This document shows, piece by piece, positions 26,129 to 34,238 of a DNA stretch of 49,419 nucleotides (position 1 is the first letter of the stretch; the number at the start of each line of letters is the position of its first letter). Made by a program: the position numbers and the translations under genes. Under the pieces are notes generated by a model. It saw nothing but the letters and a program-made list of their open reading frames with translations, was not told the DNA's origin and did not search any database. The stretch covers positions 1 through 49,419 of the forward strand of contig CAMBSL010000009.1 in the NCBI GenBank assembly GCA_945870455.1. The letters run 5' to 3'. The stretch comes from Pirellula staleyi DSM 6068. GTDB lineage: Bacteria; Planctomycetota; Planctomycetia; Pirellulales; Pirellulaceae.

Positions 26129-26533
26129 CTACATCTTGTCTAGCACGGTGCAACTGCACGAGCCGCTTGCGACTTCCCTGCCCCGGTCATCCACGATTTT
26201 GCATTGTACGTAGCCGATTCGCAAGCCGCGTTGGATCATCGTGCCTGTCGCCGTCAGCAACTTGCCTCGAACCGGACGCATAAAGTGGATATGCAGATCG
26301 ATGGTCGAGAAATCTTGATCGGGTTGGAGAGTCCGTCCGAACGCAATTCCCATGGCGGCATCCGAGAGTGCCGCCAGAACGCCACCATGCACGCGGCCCA
26401 TTGGATTATTGAGCCGATCATCAATTTTTAGTTCGACAATGGCCCGGCCGACCTCTTTGTCGTCCGGCGTTTCAGGTAAAACATGAAAGCCAATGAGTTG
26501 TGAAATGGGAGCGGATGAGAATCTATCGGACAT
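26129..26533 (-). CDS. PaaI-type hotdog thioesterase
   Basis: 134 aa, one hotdog domain. The family motif is RVHGGVLAALSDAAMGIAFG, followed by the beta strand FSTIDLHIHFMRPVRG typical of acyl-CoA thioesterases of the PaaI/4HBT group. Its start overlaps the end of the upstream secreted protein gene by 11 bp, and the asparagine-synthetase-like gene follows 50 bp downstream, so a four-gene minus-strand operon is likely. Substrate unknown. Confidence 0.88.
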   Translation of the reverse strand: MSDRFSSAPISQLIGFHVLPETPDDKEVGRAIVELKIDDRLNNPMGRVHGGVLAALSDAAMGIAFGRTLQPDQDFSTIDLHIHFMRPVRGKLLTATGTMIQRGLRIGYVQCKIVDDRGREVASGSCSCTVLDKM

Positions 26534-26918
26534 TCTTGCGAATCGTACTCGGAGTTGGTTCGCTCAAATTAAATTCTTCGAGCGCGAAGTCGGCGTCCAT
26601 CCTTCGAACACTTTTGAGCAGGATATCGCCGCGGGTAGGGTCGACATGATAGACGGCCATCGTTGTTTTGCCATGATCGACCACAACAATTTGTTGAAAT
26701 CCATTCGCAAGGATAACGCTGGCCATCATCGAATTGCCTGCCGTGGCGACCTGAGCAGGGGCAATGGCACCGTTCATCGGATGCTGCGTGACAGGCGATG
26801 CTTGGTCGCTCCAATTCCCTGACTGGCTCCACGACGGGGTCATTGAAATTGCGACGAACAAAAGAAATCCCAAGCCAGAGCTTGACATGGCGACACGGGT
26901 CCATCGGTGGTAGTTCAT
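26523..26918 (-). CDS. Small secreted or membrane-anchored protein, unknown function
   Basis: 131 aa. N-terminal hydrophobic segment at about 14-30 (GLGFLLFVAISMTP) ending WSQ, a signal peptide. The mature part contains a beta-strand pair (MMASVILANGFQQIVVVDHG, KTTMAVYHVDP) and an acidic tail. First gene of the cluster with the thioesterase, asparagine-synthetase-like and radical SAM genes. No family recognised. Confidence 0.6.
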   Translation of the reverse strand: MNYHRWTRVAMSSSGLGFLLFVAISMTPSWSQSGNWSDQASPVTQHPMNGAIAPAQVATAGNSMMASVILANGFQQIVVVDHGKTTMAVYHVDPTRGDILLKSVRRMDADFALEEFNLSEPTPSTIRKNVR

Positions 26919-27140
26919 GATTTCTGAATCGGCTGGTTAAGGGTTTTTAAACATCGATTGTCCGTAGATCTCCGAAGACTACGTCCTGCCGCGTGTTGAT
27001 GCCAGACCGACTTTTTTGAAAAAAATAGGCACTTTGTCCGCCTGCGTCTAGCCTGGAAGTCTGGGCTGTTTGGCGGAAGTTGAGTTGGTGTCCCGCTGGC
27101 AAATACGGCGGCCTAGCGAGGTTCTTGCTAGCATGAGGGT

Positions 27141-27196
27141 AACGATCCCCTGGGATAAACCCAGGGGCATTCCGCAGGCTCGTCCTGCGGATCGTT
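27141..27196. repeat. Three-way-junction palindrome after the DUF1559 gene
   Basis: Outer arms AACGATCC (27141-27148) and GGATCGTT (27189-27196) enclose two hairpins, CCCCTGGGataaaCCCAGGGG (27147-27167) and CCGCAGGctcgtCCTGCGG (27172-27190). It begins 3 bp after the gene's stop codon on the minus strand, so it probably ends or protects that transcript; no T-run follows. Confidence 0.8.
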
Positions 27197-27199
27197 CGT

Positions 27200-28309
27200 T
27201 TAATTTTCCGATGCGATTTCGCCACCATTGCAGCTATGGAGTGCTTGGCAAACACTTTGCTCCGTACTGCTGGAGAGAAAGCCAACCGAACCATCGGCCC
27301 GACCAACCTGCGCTCCGCCCGTGTGGTGACTGCGTGGACCAAAATACCCGGAAAAGTGCGTTACGATATCCGGAACAAGGCTGTTTGGAGACTGGTACCC
27401 GTTTGTCAGGGAATTGATTGACCCACAAAACGCCCATGCGATTCCACGCCCGCGAAGCGCAGTACTCGTACCTCCACGCCATCCTGAAAACGAACTCCAA
27501 GCCGTATTTACGTTCGGGTTTGAGACCATTCCATTTGCATCTGCGAATGCGCCCCAAGGGCTACCGGTCGTCTTCAATCCAGGTGTCGCATTGAGCCCTG
27601 AACTTAGACCTCCCGAACCGTTGAGCGTTGCTTGGTACGGAAACTTCGGCAGCTTGCCAGCGGCTAACGTAAAGTCATTACCCACGCTTCGAACCGTTTC
27701 ACTCAAGATGATCGTGTTCGAAGCACCATCGGTGATGGCATTGAACCCTCGTTTCGAATTCTGATACACGACTCCATCGGTTGGCCATCGCAGGTCGTTG
27801 TTGGTTTTGGTTCCGCTTCCAAAGCTTACCATGTAGTTCAGTCCACCATAGGTATATGGCGTACCACTCACGTTAATCGTAGTGGTGTTGGGGGCTGGAT
27901 CGCTCGGGCAAAGAAAAATGGGAATGGGTTGGGCAAAGGTGACGACGAACAGTGGGTTTGGGATTTTCGCATTGAATGGTCCAGTGAATGCTGGCTTTGT
28001 ATAGTCGATACCGTTGTGAATGGAGGACTGTTCCATGAAAGGCAACAATCGAGCTTGAACAGAGAAGTCCTCATCCACGGTTCCCTGGGTTGGGAATCGC
28101 TTATTCGCCGATTCGTAGTTCATGGTCGCAAGCGAAAGTTGTCGCAAATGGTTGCTGCATTGCATTCGGCGTGCTGCTTCGCGCGCGGCTTGAACCGCTG
28201 GCAACAGCAATCCGACGAGGATACCGATGATGGCAATGACGACAAGCAGTTCGACCAGCGTAAATGCCGTTCGAATACTATTGTGGGTTGTTTCAAAAGA
28301 GCGATGCAT
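27200..28309 (-). CDS. DUF1559 protein with prepilin-type N-terminal signal
   Basis: 369 aa. The N-terminus has the type IV pilin-like signal TAFTLVELLVVIAIIGILVG (F-T-L-V-E motif for prepilin peptidase), then PAVQAAREAARRMQCSNHLRQL, the hallmark of the planctomycete DUF1559 (SBP_bac_10) family. The C-terminal domain ends in the H-x9-DG box (HHTGGAQVGRADGSVGFLS). Such proteins occur in large numbers in planctomycetes and are thought to be pseudopilin-like surface or trapping proteins; the exact role is not known. It lies 78 bp downstream of the cytochrome gene, same strand. Confidence 0.95.
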   Translation of the reverse strand: MHRSFETTHNSIRTAFTLVELLVVIAIIGILVGLLLPAVQAAREAARRMQCSNHLRQLSLATMNYESANKRFPTQGTVDEDFSVQARLLPFMEQSSIHNGIDYTKPAFTGPFNAKIPNPLFVVTFAQPIPIFLCPSDPAPNTTTINVSGTPYTYGGLNYMVSFGSGTKTNNDLRWPTDGVVYQNSKRGFNAITDGASNTIILSETVRSVGNDFTLAAGKLPKFPYQATLNGSGGLSSGLNATPGLKTTGSPWGAFADANGMVSNPNVNTAWSSFSGWRGGTSTALRGRGIAWAFCGSINSLTNGYQSPNSLVPDIVTHFSGYFGPRSHHTGGAQVGRADGSVGFLSSSTEQSVCQALHSCNGGEIASEN

Positions 28310-28387
28310 TTTATTCTCTAAGACTTTAAAGATTGAATTCAGATAGGGATAGGAAATCAGGTTTCCGAGAGCAAGTTGCAGCGATTG

Positions 28388-29611
28388 CTACTTGCCGATG
28401 GGTTGAAATGCATCAAATGAAATGGACTTTGCAGAACTATGCCCTGGATCCCAAAGGGAATCGATGTCAAATCGTGCAACGGATTTCATCGCGAGAATTT
28501 CTTCGATAGACGTCGTTGAATCCTCCACGACAAGCCATTGCAATTCATATTTGCCATCGGGCAGCAATTCGCTCCAAGCGACCGAAGCACCTGTGTGCCG
28601 CATACGACTTGGCTCAATGAGCATTAGCGAGGATCCCCAACTGGTTCCGTCCTTCGAGACCCGCCCCTCGCTGATCGCGACTGCGTTCTTATCGACTTCA
28701 CCGTCAGCGTTCACCGCATACAAGACGACCACGCAATACTGTCCCGACGAAAGATTTCGCAAATCCTTGATTCGCAAATGATGGCCGGTTCGCCAGGTTC
28801 GGATCGAAGCATTCTTAGGAATGTCAGAAGAATTTGCGTAGCGTTCCTTTTTGATCGCTGCATAGTCTTCGAGAAATCCCACCCATTCTCGGTCGGTTTG
28901 GCCATCCACAGGGAACTTGATACCACCACCATGGTCGTCTCGTCCAAGGGATTTGGTCCTGAGTGTGCTTTCACTTGGTTTGTTGAAGTGGATCAAATCG
29001 CGATCTTCTAAAAGTTGCAACGTGTCACCAGGAGAATTGGGGACGATCCAGCTCATTCGCTCGCCGTTTTTTTCAACTTGCTTGGCGTTACGATCTGGAG
29101 AATGGCAGTTCGCGCAGCGTTCAAACTGTGACCAAACCGTTTCGACAAACCTGTTGAGAACCCTATCTTTTCGTGCATGACGAATGAGCGACTCGTCCAG
29201 CTTGAGGTCTTTTAATTCGGGCAGTGGTGTATCGAGCAAGCCAGGATCGCGAACCGATGCGCGAATCCAATCTCCAATCGCTTTCAACTCGGAACTTCGC
29301 ACTTGATCCATCAAGTCGTCGGAATGATCAGGCTTCTTCGCAATGAATTGCAGGAGTTTCGATTGATCTGGATTGTCGATATCGATCCAACCGCGAGCAC
29401 GAAGCAAAGCGAAAGTAGCCTTGGGGTCGGAAGAAAGGAAATCGTCCAATTTGACACCCTGCAGATGGCAATCCGAACAACTACTCGCTTTCGACGATTG
29501 AAGTAACGGGATAACCCGTCGTTGATATATCTCCACAGGAGAGTCCGCATAGATGCTTGGAGTCAACCATAAGATCAATCCAAGCCCCATGATTGCATGA
29601 GACGTACACAT
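28388..29611 (-). CDS. Secreted protein with two CxxCH heme c motifs
   Basis: 407 aa from ATG 29611, where the signal peptide begins (MCTSHAIMGLGLILWL, cleavage near IYAD). The frame is open further upstream to 29743, but that part has no sensible sequence. Heme motifs are CSDCH (45-49) and CANCH (166-170), the latter with SPDRN after it. Surrounding sequence (IPLLQSSKASSCSDCH) resembles planctomycete cytochrome C domains. The last 120 residues are beta-rich (LRIKDLRNLSSGQYCVVVLYA) and may bind carbohydrate. Probably periplasmic electron transfer; co-oriented with the DUF1559 gene. Confidence 0.8.
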   Translation of the reverse strand: MCTSHAIMGLGLILWLTPSIYADSPVEIYQRRVIPLLQSSKASSCSDCHLQGVKLDDFLSSDPKATFALLRARGWIDIDNPDQSKLLQFIAKKPDHSDDLMDQVRSSELKAIGDWIRASVRDPGLLDTPLPELKDLKLDESLIRHARKDRVLNRFVETVWSQFERCANCHSPDRNAKQVEKNGERMSWIVPNSPGDTLQLLEDRDLIHFNKPSESTLRTKSLGRDDHGGGIKFPVDGQTDREWVGFLEDYAAIKKERYANSSDIPKNASIRTWRTGHHLRIKDLRNLSSGQYCVVVLYAVNADGEVDKNAVAISEGRVSKDGTSWGSSLMLIEPSRMRHTGASVAWSELLPDGKYELQWLVVEDSTTSIEEILAMKSVARFDIDSLWDPGHSSAKSISFDAFQPIGK

Positions 29612-29863
29612 TGTTAAAGATTTCTGATAAATAGAGTAGACAACGAGGTCGGACATGCATCGAAATGCATCGGGCGCATGACAACGATGTCTCGAAAGGC
29701 ACAGAAAGCGAATATCAACGGCAATGTGGTGTGCACATGCCATCGCATCGCAAACGCTGAGGTGCTCGTACCCTCAACCTACATACAAATCGATCCGCAA
29801 ACATCTGTTGACGAATGCGCTTTGGTAACCGAAATACAAGTTGGCCACCGACCTGCAAGATTG
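29612..29863. other. Intergenic region
   Basis: 252 bp between two minus-strand genes. It should hold the promoter of the cytochrome gene. No repeat, RNA or coded frame seen on either strand. Confidence 0.4.
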
Positions 29864-30592
29864 TCAGATAGAGCACAGCCCACACCTTGGCGGTGGCGGG
29901 TCGGGACAGGGCCTTTGACTATGCCAGCTACGCGATTGCATACCCCACGGCTCAGTGGTCGGCACATCGCACGCAACAACGCTCATCGGAGACTGGAGAA
30001 TGAAACGAGGCAAACCACAAAAGCTGTACGATTTCCCTTGGCATTTCATCGCAAACATGCTCACAACGAGTCGTCCTGGTTTTTTCTCCACTTTTTCTCG
30101 AACAAGTTCCTTATTGTTGGCGTTGGCTTGTTTGGACTCGCAACAGGGTTTCGCGTTAGTTTTTTTCTCTACCGTGCAGGTGTTGGATGCGCTCAAATTG
30201 GAATTGGAATCATCGCAATCATTGCACGCATCAGCGCCTCGTTTGTCTGCGATTTTCTTATTGTTTGAACAGCACGATTTCTCATTCTTCGCGGCAGGAT
30301 GCTCGCTCGTTGATTTGGCTGCATAGGCCGGAGGCGTTACGCCTTTTTTTTCGGCCCAGTCAAGTCGCTCTTTCAGCGAAGCACAACAGCAATGTGTCCA
30401 GCACTGTTCGGCGGAAGCACAACCGCATGGCCGATCTTGGCAGAAATAAGCTTGCCCGTCGATGCTCTTCACGGTGGGCAAAATGATCGGGACAGGCAAG
30501 ACAGATATAAAAAACGAAACTAGCCCAATCCATCCGAGGACACTCTGCCAGCGTTTTGTTGCGAATATCTTTCTTTTAGGACTCATTTTCAA
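29864..30592 (-). CDS. Cysteine-rich membrane-anchored protein
   Basis: 242 aa. One N-terminal membrane segment at about 17-40 (VLGWIGLVSFFISVLPVPII), then an extracytoplasmic part with about 20 cysteines, in groups CQDRPCGCASAEQCWTHCCC, SCCS, ACNDCD, PCCES and a final RCGLC. The middle is rich in Lys, Asn and Ser. Cys-Cys pairs suggest metal binding or disulfides, perhaps copper handling, but no known family is recognised. ATG 30586 (MSPKRK) is an alternative start. Confidence 0.65.
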   Translation of the reverse strand: MKMSPKRKIFATKRWQSVLGWIGLVSFFISVLPVPIILPTVKSIDGQAYFCQDRPCGCASAEQCWTHCCCASLKERLDWAEKKGVTPPAYAAKSTSEHPAAKNEKSCCSNNKKIADKRGADACNDCDDSNSNLSASNTCTVEKKTNAKPCCESKQANANNKELVREKVEKKPGRLVVSMFAMKCQGKSYSFCGLPRFILQSPMSVVACDVPTTEPWGMQSRSWHSQRPCPDPPPPRCGLCSI

Positions 30593-30725
30593 CGACGCGA
30601 CTGCGGAATCGCAGATTCAAAATTCCTGTCCTGATTCGTCCTACACCAGGGCAATGATACTTGAGTGGATTAAAAGAACAAGTTCACTCGTATTCCGACG
30701 ACTATTTTACGTTCCTGCGACTATT

Positions 30726-30960
30726 TTACGAGAGCTGTGCCCCTGGGCGGCCGGATTCGCCGGTAAAGGACGCACGCGTCAACGCCGTTCCATCTGCAGT
30801 TTTCACATCCTCGACGACTACGTAGTCGCTAATCCATCGATCTGCGGTCACCTCACATCGAACGTAGCCACGTTCCTGGTTGTGGAACTTGACACCAGGA
30901 TTGGCGGCTTTTAGTTGGTCCAGATTCTTGACGTCTTTGGAGCCGTTTCCGCCGCTCGCC
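30726..30960 (-). pseudogene. C-terminal relic of a PhoD-like alkaline phosphatase
   Basis: A 77-residue frame ending at TAA 30726-30728, with no start codon. It begins directly behind the stop of the acyltransferase gene, in another frame. The sequence NPGVKFHNQERGYVRCEVT, then DRWISDYVVVEDV and a closing SGRPGAQ, is what I know from the C-terminal strands of PhoD-type phosphatases of planctomycetes. All metal-binding parts are missing. Likely left by a deletion that brought the acyltransferase gene next to the end of the phosphatase gene. Confidence 0.65.
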
Positions 30961-32175
30961 TTAGTGCACCGTGTTGGCTTCTTTGGCGAGCCTATCCAGC
31001 ATGCACGTTAAACGTTCGCGGAGTCGCTTCATGAGAGGATCCTCTTCGCCTCGCGGCGAACGTTCGGTCGGAACTTCGATGGCTTCATCCACTTCGATGA
31101 TCACTTCGAGTGGGCCATGTATGCCGGCTCGGTCAGTCAGGTCCTCCTCCAATCGTTCTACGGTTTCGAGAATGCGGGTGTCGGTCGTTGGAGAGTTAAG
31201 ATATTTTGGGGGGTAGGACGCAATCTGCTGCGACAAATAGATTCGCGAAAGATGCGACCATCTTCGTTCTCGTTCCCGTTCGTCCAACTCTCCCGTTGTT
31301 AGTTCTGGCACTATTTTCATTCGCAGAGCTTTGATTCTTGGGACTATGGTATCGACCGTCGTTTTGCCGAGCCATTCTTTTTCGAGTGGACACAGCAAAT
31401 GATCGATGAGCCGTTGTTGTCGTTCCTCGATGGTTCCTTGCTGAGCCGCGCCTAGATATTCAATTTCTTTCAGGCTCAACATGGCGAGAGTAATTCGGTT
31501 GATTCGATGCAGAGTGCTTGATTCCTTGAGTTGAGTCCATGCAAGTCGCTTCTCCAAGGCATCCAGAGTCGCATCGATCGCTTTGTCGAGATCTCCGTGG
31601 AACACGTACTTAATCGCCACAGGATGAATCACCACTTTGCCGGTACCGCCATCCTTAGCGCGTCGCTTGGCGGCGGTTCTCGCCATAAATGCAACTCCGT
31701 CCAACAGGGGTTGGAGCTGATCATTCGTTCGAAAAACCGTCCCTTCAGGAAAGACAACCAACGGGCGTTCTGGGTTGGAAAGAATGTCGACAGCGGTGTC
31801 CAGTGACATTCGATCGAGCCCTTCGCGATACACACTAAACGCACCCACGATTCGGAGAGCCCAACGTTGCAGGCGGTTTTGTTCGAACAAGTGCCAACTG
31901 GCCATTGCGAACATCGGCACCTTGGCCTCTGCGGCCAAAAATGCCATGACGAGAGGATCTGCGTAACGACAATGGTTTGGAGCAAGCAACACTCCATGCC
32001 CTTGTCGCATCGATTCACGTAAATGGTCTACACCATGCAGTTGATGTGAGCAAACGCCTTCAACTTTGCGAAGATACCACGGCACAATCCCGAGTTTGAG
32101 GATCAACCAAGGCAAGAAATTCCCACGATGCGGTGGGACGAATTGATAGGGTTTTTCGATGATGATGTCTTGCAC
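30961..32175 (-). CDS. PlsC-type 1-acyl-glycerol-phosphate acyltransferase-like protein
   Basis: 404 aa. Acyltransferase motif I NHCRYADP (H-x4-D) at about 67, motif III FPEGTVFRTND at about 142, and a PVAIKY motif further on. The family acylates lysophosphatidate or related lipids at the inner membrane. The C-terminal 180 residues (charged, helical, RERERRWSHLSRIY) are an extension seen in some bacterial PlsC homologues; substrate not known. galE lies upstream, 13 bp away on the same strand. Confidence 0.88.
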   Translation of the reverse strand: MQDIIIEKPYQFVPPHRGNFLPWLILKLGIVPWYLRKVEGVCSHQLHGVDHLRESMRQGHGVLLAPNHCRYADPLVMAFLAAEAKVPMFAMASWHLFEQNRLQRWALRIVGAFSVYREGLDRMSLDTAVDILSNPERPLVVFPEGTVFRTNDQLQPLLDGVAFMARTAAKRRAKDGGTGKVVIHPVAIKYVFHGDLDKAIDATLDALEKRLAWTQLKESSTLHRINRITLAMLSLKEIEYLGAAQQGTIEERQQRLIDHLLCPLEKEWLGKTTVDTIVPRIKALRMKIVPELTTGELDERERERRWSHLSRIYLSQQIASYPPKYLNSPTTDTRILETVERLEEDLTDRAGIHGPLEVIIEVDEAIEVPTERSPRGEEDPLMKRLRERLTCMLDRLAKEANTVH

Positions 32176-32188
32176 GGTTCCGTCCTAA

Positions 32189-33172
32189 CTACGTGGCGTA
32201 TCCACGTGGGTGCGACTGATGCCACCGCCAAGCTGTTTCGACGATACTTTCAATTGCTACATACTTGGGGCGCCACTGGAGCGTTGTTTGGGCGTGAGTA
32301 CTATCCGCGATCAAGCATGCAGGGTCGCCAGGTCGACGAGCCGAAAAGATGGTTGGTATCGAGTGTCCTGTGACCTTCCGGCAGGCGTCGATGACTTGCA
32401 ATACACTATGACCAATGCCCGTTCCGAGATTCATTTGCATCACTGCGCTCGATTGCAGTTTAAGCAACGCAGAGACGTGCGCCGTGGCTAGATCTTCGAC
32501 GTGAATGTAGTCGCGGATGCAGGTGCCATCCGGTGTAGGATAGTCGTTGCCGAATACGGAAATGCTCTCGCGTTGACCGAGAGCGACCTGCAGGACGAGG
32601 GGGATCAAATGACTTTCTGGATCGTGGTCTTCACCGATAGTTGCATCTGCCGATGCGCCTGAAGCGTTGAAGTAGCGAAGCGCAGCGACTCCGAAACCGT
32701 ACGCATGAGCGTAATCGGCCAATGCGCGTTCGACGACGAGCTTGGTAAAGCCATAGGGATTAATAGGGTTTTGCGGCGTATCCTCTTGGATCGGCATCTT
32801 GTCGGGTTGGCCATAGGTTGCCGTCGTACTTGAGAATACAAACTGCCAAACTCCCGAAGACCGCATCGCCTCCAAGAGCTCGAAGGTAGCGGTCACGTTG
32901 TTTTGATAGTACATGGCCGGATGCTGCACCGATTCGCCAACCAATGCATAGGCTGCAAAGTGCATGACCGCTTCGATCTCTTTCTCCTGCAAGACCCGCA
33001 TAAGCAAAGCGCGATCGGTCAGATTGCCCTCGATGAGGATCTCTTTTGGGACGCTTTCTCGGTGGCCGCGTGAAAGATTGTCGTAAACCCAAACCGTATG
33101 TCCGAACGATCTCAAAAGCTTTACGGTGTGCGAACCTACGTAACCGGCGCCACCGACAACCAATATCTTCAT
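32189..33172 (-). CDS. galE: UDP-glucose 4-epimerase
   Basis: 327 aa from ATG 33172 (MKILVVGGAGYVGSHTVK); a start at 33199 would add nine residues before the NAD motif. Rossmann GGAGYVG at 7-13, SSTTATYG with the catalytic Ser/Thr, and YGFTK (Y-x3-K) define the short-chain dehydrogenase active site. RYFNASGA and TCIRDYIHVEDLA are GalE-specific. Interconverts UDP-glucose and UDP-galactose. It is divergent from the recombinase gene and precedes the acyltransferase, perhaps in one transcript. Confidence 0.95.
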   Translation of the reverse strand: MKILVVGGAGYVGSHTVKLLRSFGHTVWVYDNLSRGHRESVPKEILIEGNLTDRALLMRVLQEKEIEAVMHFAAYALVGESVQHPAMYYQNNVTATFELLEAMRSSGVWQFVFSSTTATYGQPDKMPIQEDTPQNPINPYGFTKLVVERALADYAHAYGFGVAALRYFNASGASADATIGEDHDPESHLIPLVLQVALGQRESISVFGNDYPTPDGTCIRDYIHVEDLATAHVSALLKLQSSAVMQMNLGTGIGHSVLQVIDACRKVTGHSIPTIFSARRPGDPACLIADSTHAQTTLQWRPKYVAIESIVETAWRWHQSHPRGYAT

Positions 33173-33280
33173 CCTGCATTCTCCGGAAAGACTGTACAAT
33201 CAACGACTTCAACCTGCGACCTTCGATTTGGGCGCAATCGTATTTTGTTTTGCCGGATAACGCGAGTGGACAATGGAATC

Positions 33281-34234
33281 ATGGCCGTTAGCAAGCTCAA
33301 AAAACTTAAGCAATCCGCCCCGGATACACCCAAACCGTTCGAAACAATGGCTGGTTGGATTGACCGCTACACAGTTTATTTGCGCAGTGAGTGCCATTTG
33401 GCTGAAAACACCGTCCAAGCGTATCGTCGCGATCTAGAGCACATGCGGGAGTGGCTGAATGGTCGTTCGCCAACCCTGATGGTTATCGCCGACTTGACGG
33501 AATTCGCGGCTTTTCTCAAACAAAAGCATTTGGCAGCCACGTCGATTTCGAGGCACATTGTCGCGATAAGGATGTTTTACAAATTCTTGCAACTAGAAAG
33601 TGCCATCACGGACAACCCTGCCGAACTTTTGACAACGCCGAAGGTTTGGCAACGGGTCCCAAAAGTATTAACGATAGCGCAAGTCGACCGCTTTCTGAGT
33701 GCCCCTCAACGTTACGACTCAAATGGAATGCGAGACCGAGCAATACTGGAACTCATGTATGCGACGGGTTGCCGAGTCTCCGAAATCAGCGATTTGCTGG
33801 TTGCGAATGTCCATTTGGCGGACGGATACTGTTTGGCCGAAGGCAAGGGGAGCAAGCAGCGGATGGTTCCACTAGGGGAAAGAGCCATCGAAGCGATTGA
33901 ATTGTATTTAAAGGAGCATCGACCGTTGCTGTCCGCAGGCCGCGAACTTGCAGAATCCCCGTGGCTGATTTTGTCGCGTACGGGACACCGCCTGCGACGC
34001 GAAGCGATCTGGGAGCTTATCAAACGCTACGCCGCGCGGGCTGGTATCGATTCGGAAGTAAGCCCTCATACGCTGCGACATTCCTTCGCAACGCACTTGT
34101 TGGGTGGTGGTGCGGATCTGAGATTGATCCAAGAAATGCTCGGTCACGCTAGTATTCAGACCACACAGATCTACACCCAAGTGGAAAACAGCAAGTTGAA
34201 AAAGGTGCACAAGCAATTTCATCCACGAGCTTAA
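33281..34234 (+). CDS. xerD: XerC/XerD-type tyrosine recombinase
   Basis: 317 aa from ATG 33281. N-terminal SAM-like DNA-binding domain (LAENTVQAYRRDL, SISRHIVAIRMFYKFL). Catalytic residues: Arg in GCRVSEISDL, Lys in EGKGSKQRMVP, His and Arg in PHTLRHSFATHLLGGGADLR, His in LGHASIQTTQIY and the nucleophilic Tyr in IYTQ. The size and these motifs are those of the chromosome-dimer resolving XerC/D proteins, not of integrons. No phage gene or att repeat is adjacent. Either XerC or XerD; the symbol is a best guess. Confidence 0.9.
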   Translation: MAVSKLKKLKQSAPDTPKPFETMAGWIDRYTVYLRSECHLAENTVQAYRRDLEHMREWLNGRSPTLMVIADLTEFAAFLKQKHLAATSISRHIVAIRMFYKFLQLESAITDNPAELLTTPKVWQRVPKVLTIAQVDRFLSAPQRYDSNGMRDRAILELMYATGCRVSEISDLLVANVHLADGYCLAEGKGSKQRMVPLGERAIEAIELYLKEHRPLLSAGRELAESPWLILSRTGHRLRREAIWELIKRYAARAGIDSEVSPHTLRHSFATHLLGGGADLRLIQEMLGHASIQTTQIYTQVENSKLKKVHKQFHPRA

Positions 34235-34238
34235 TTCG

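Noticed and set aside
29678..30268. Plus-strand frame of 196 codons
   Set aside because: Mostly antisense to the Cys-rich membrane protein; no start signal or domain.
33281..34234. Phage or integron integrase marking an island
   Set aside because: Size and motifs are of chromosomal XerC/D; no att repeats, tRNA or phage genes next to it.
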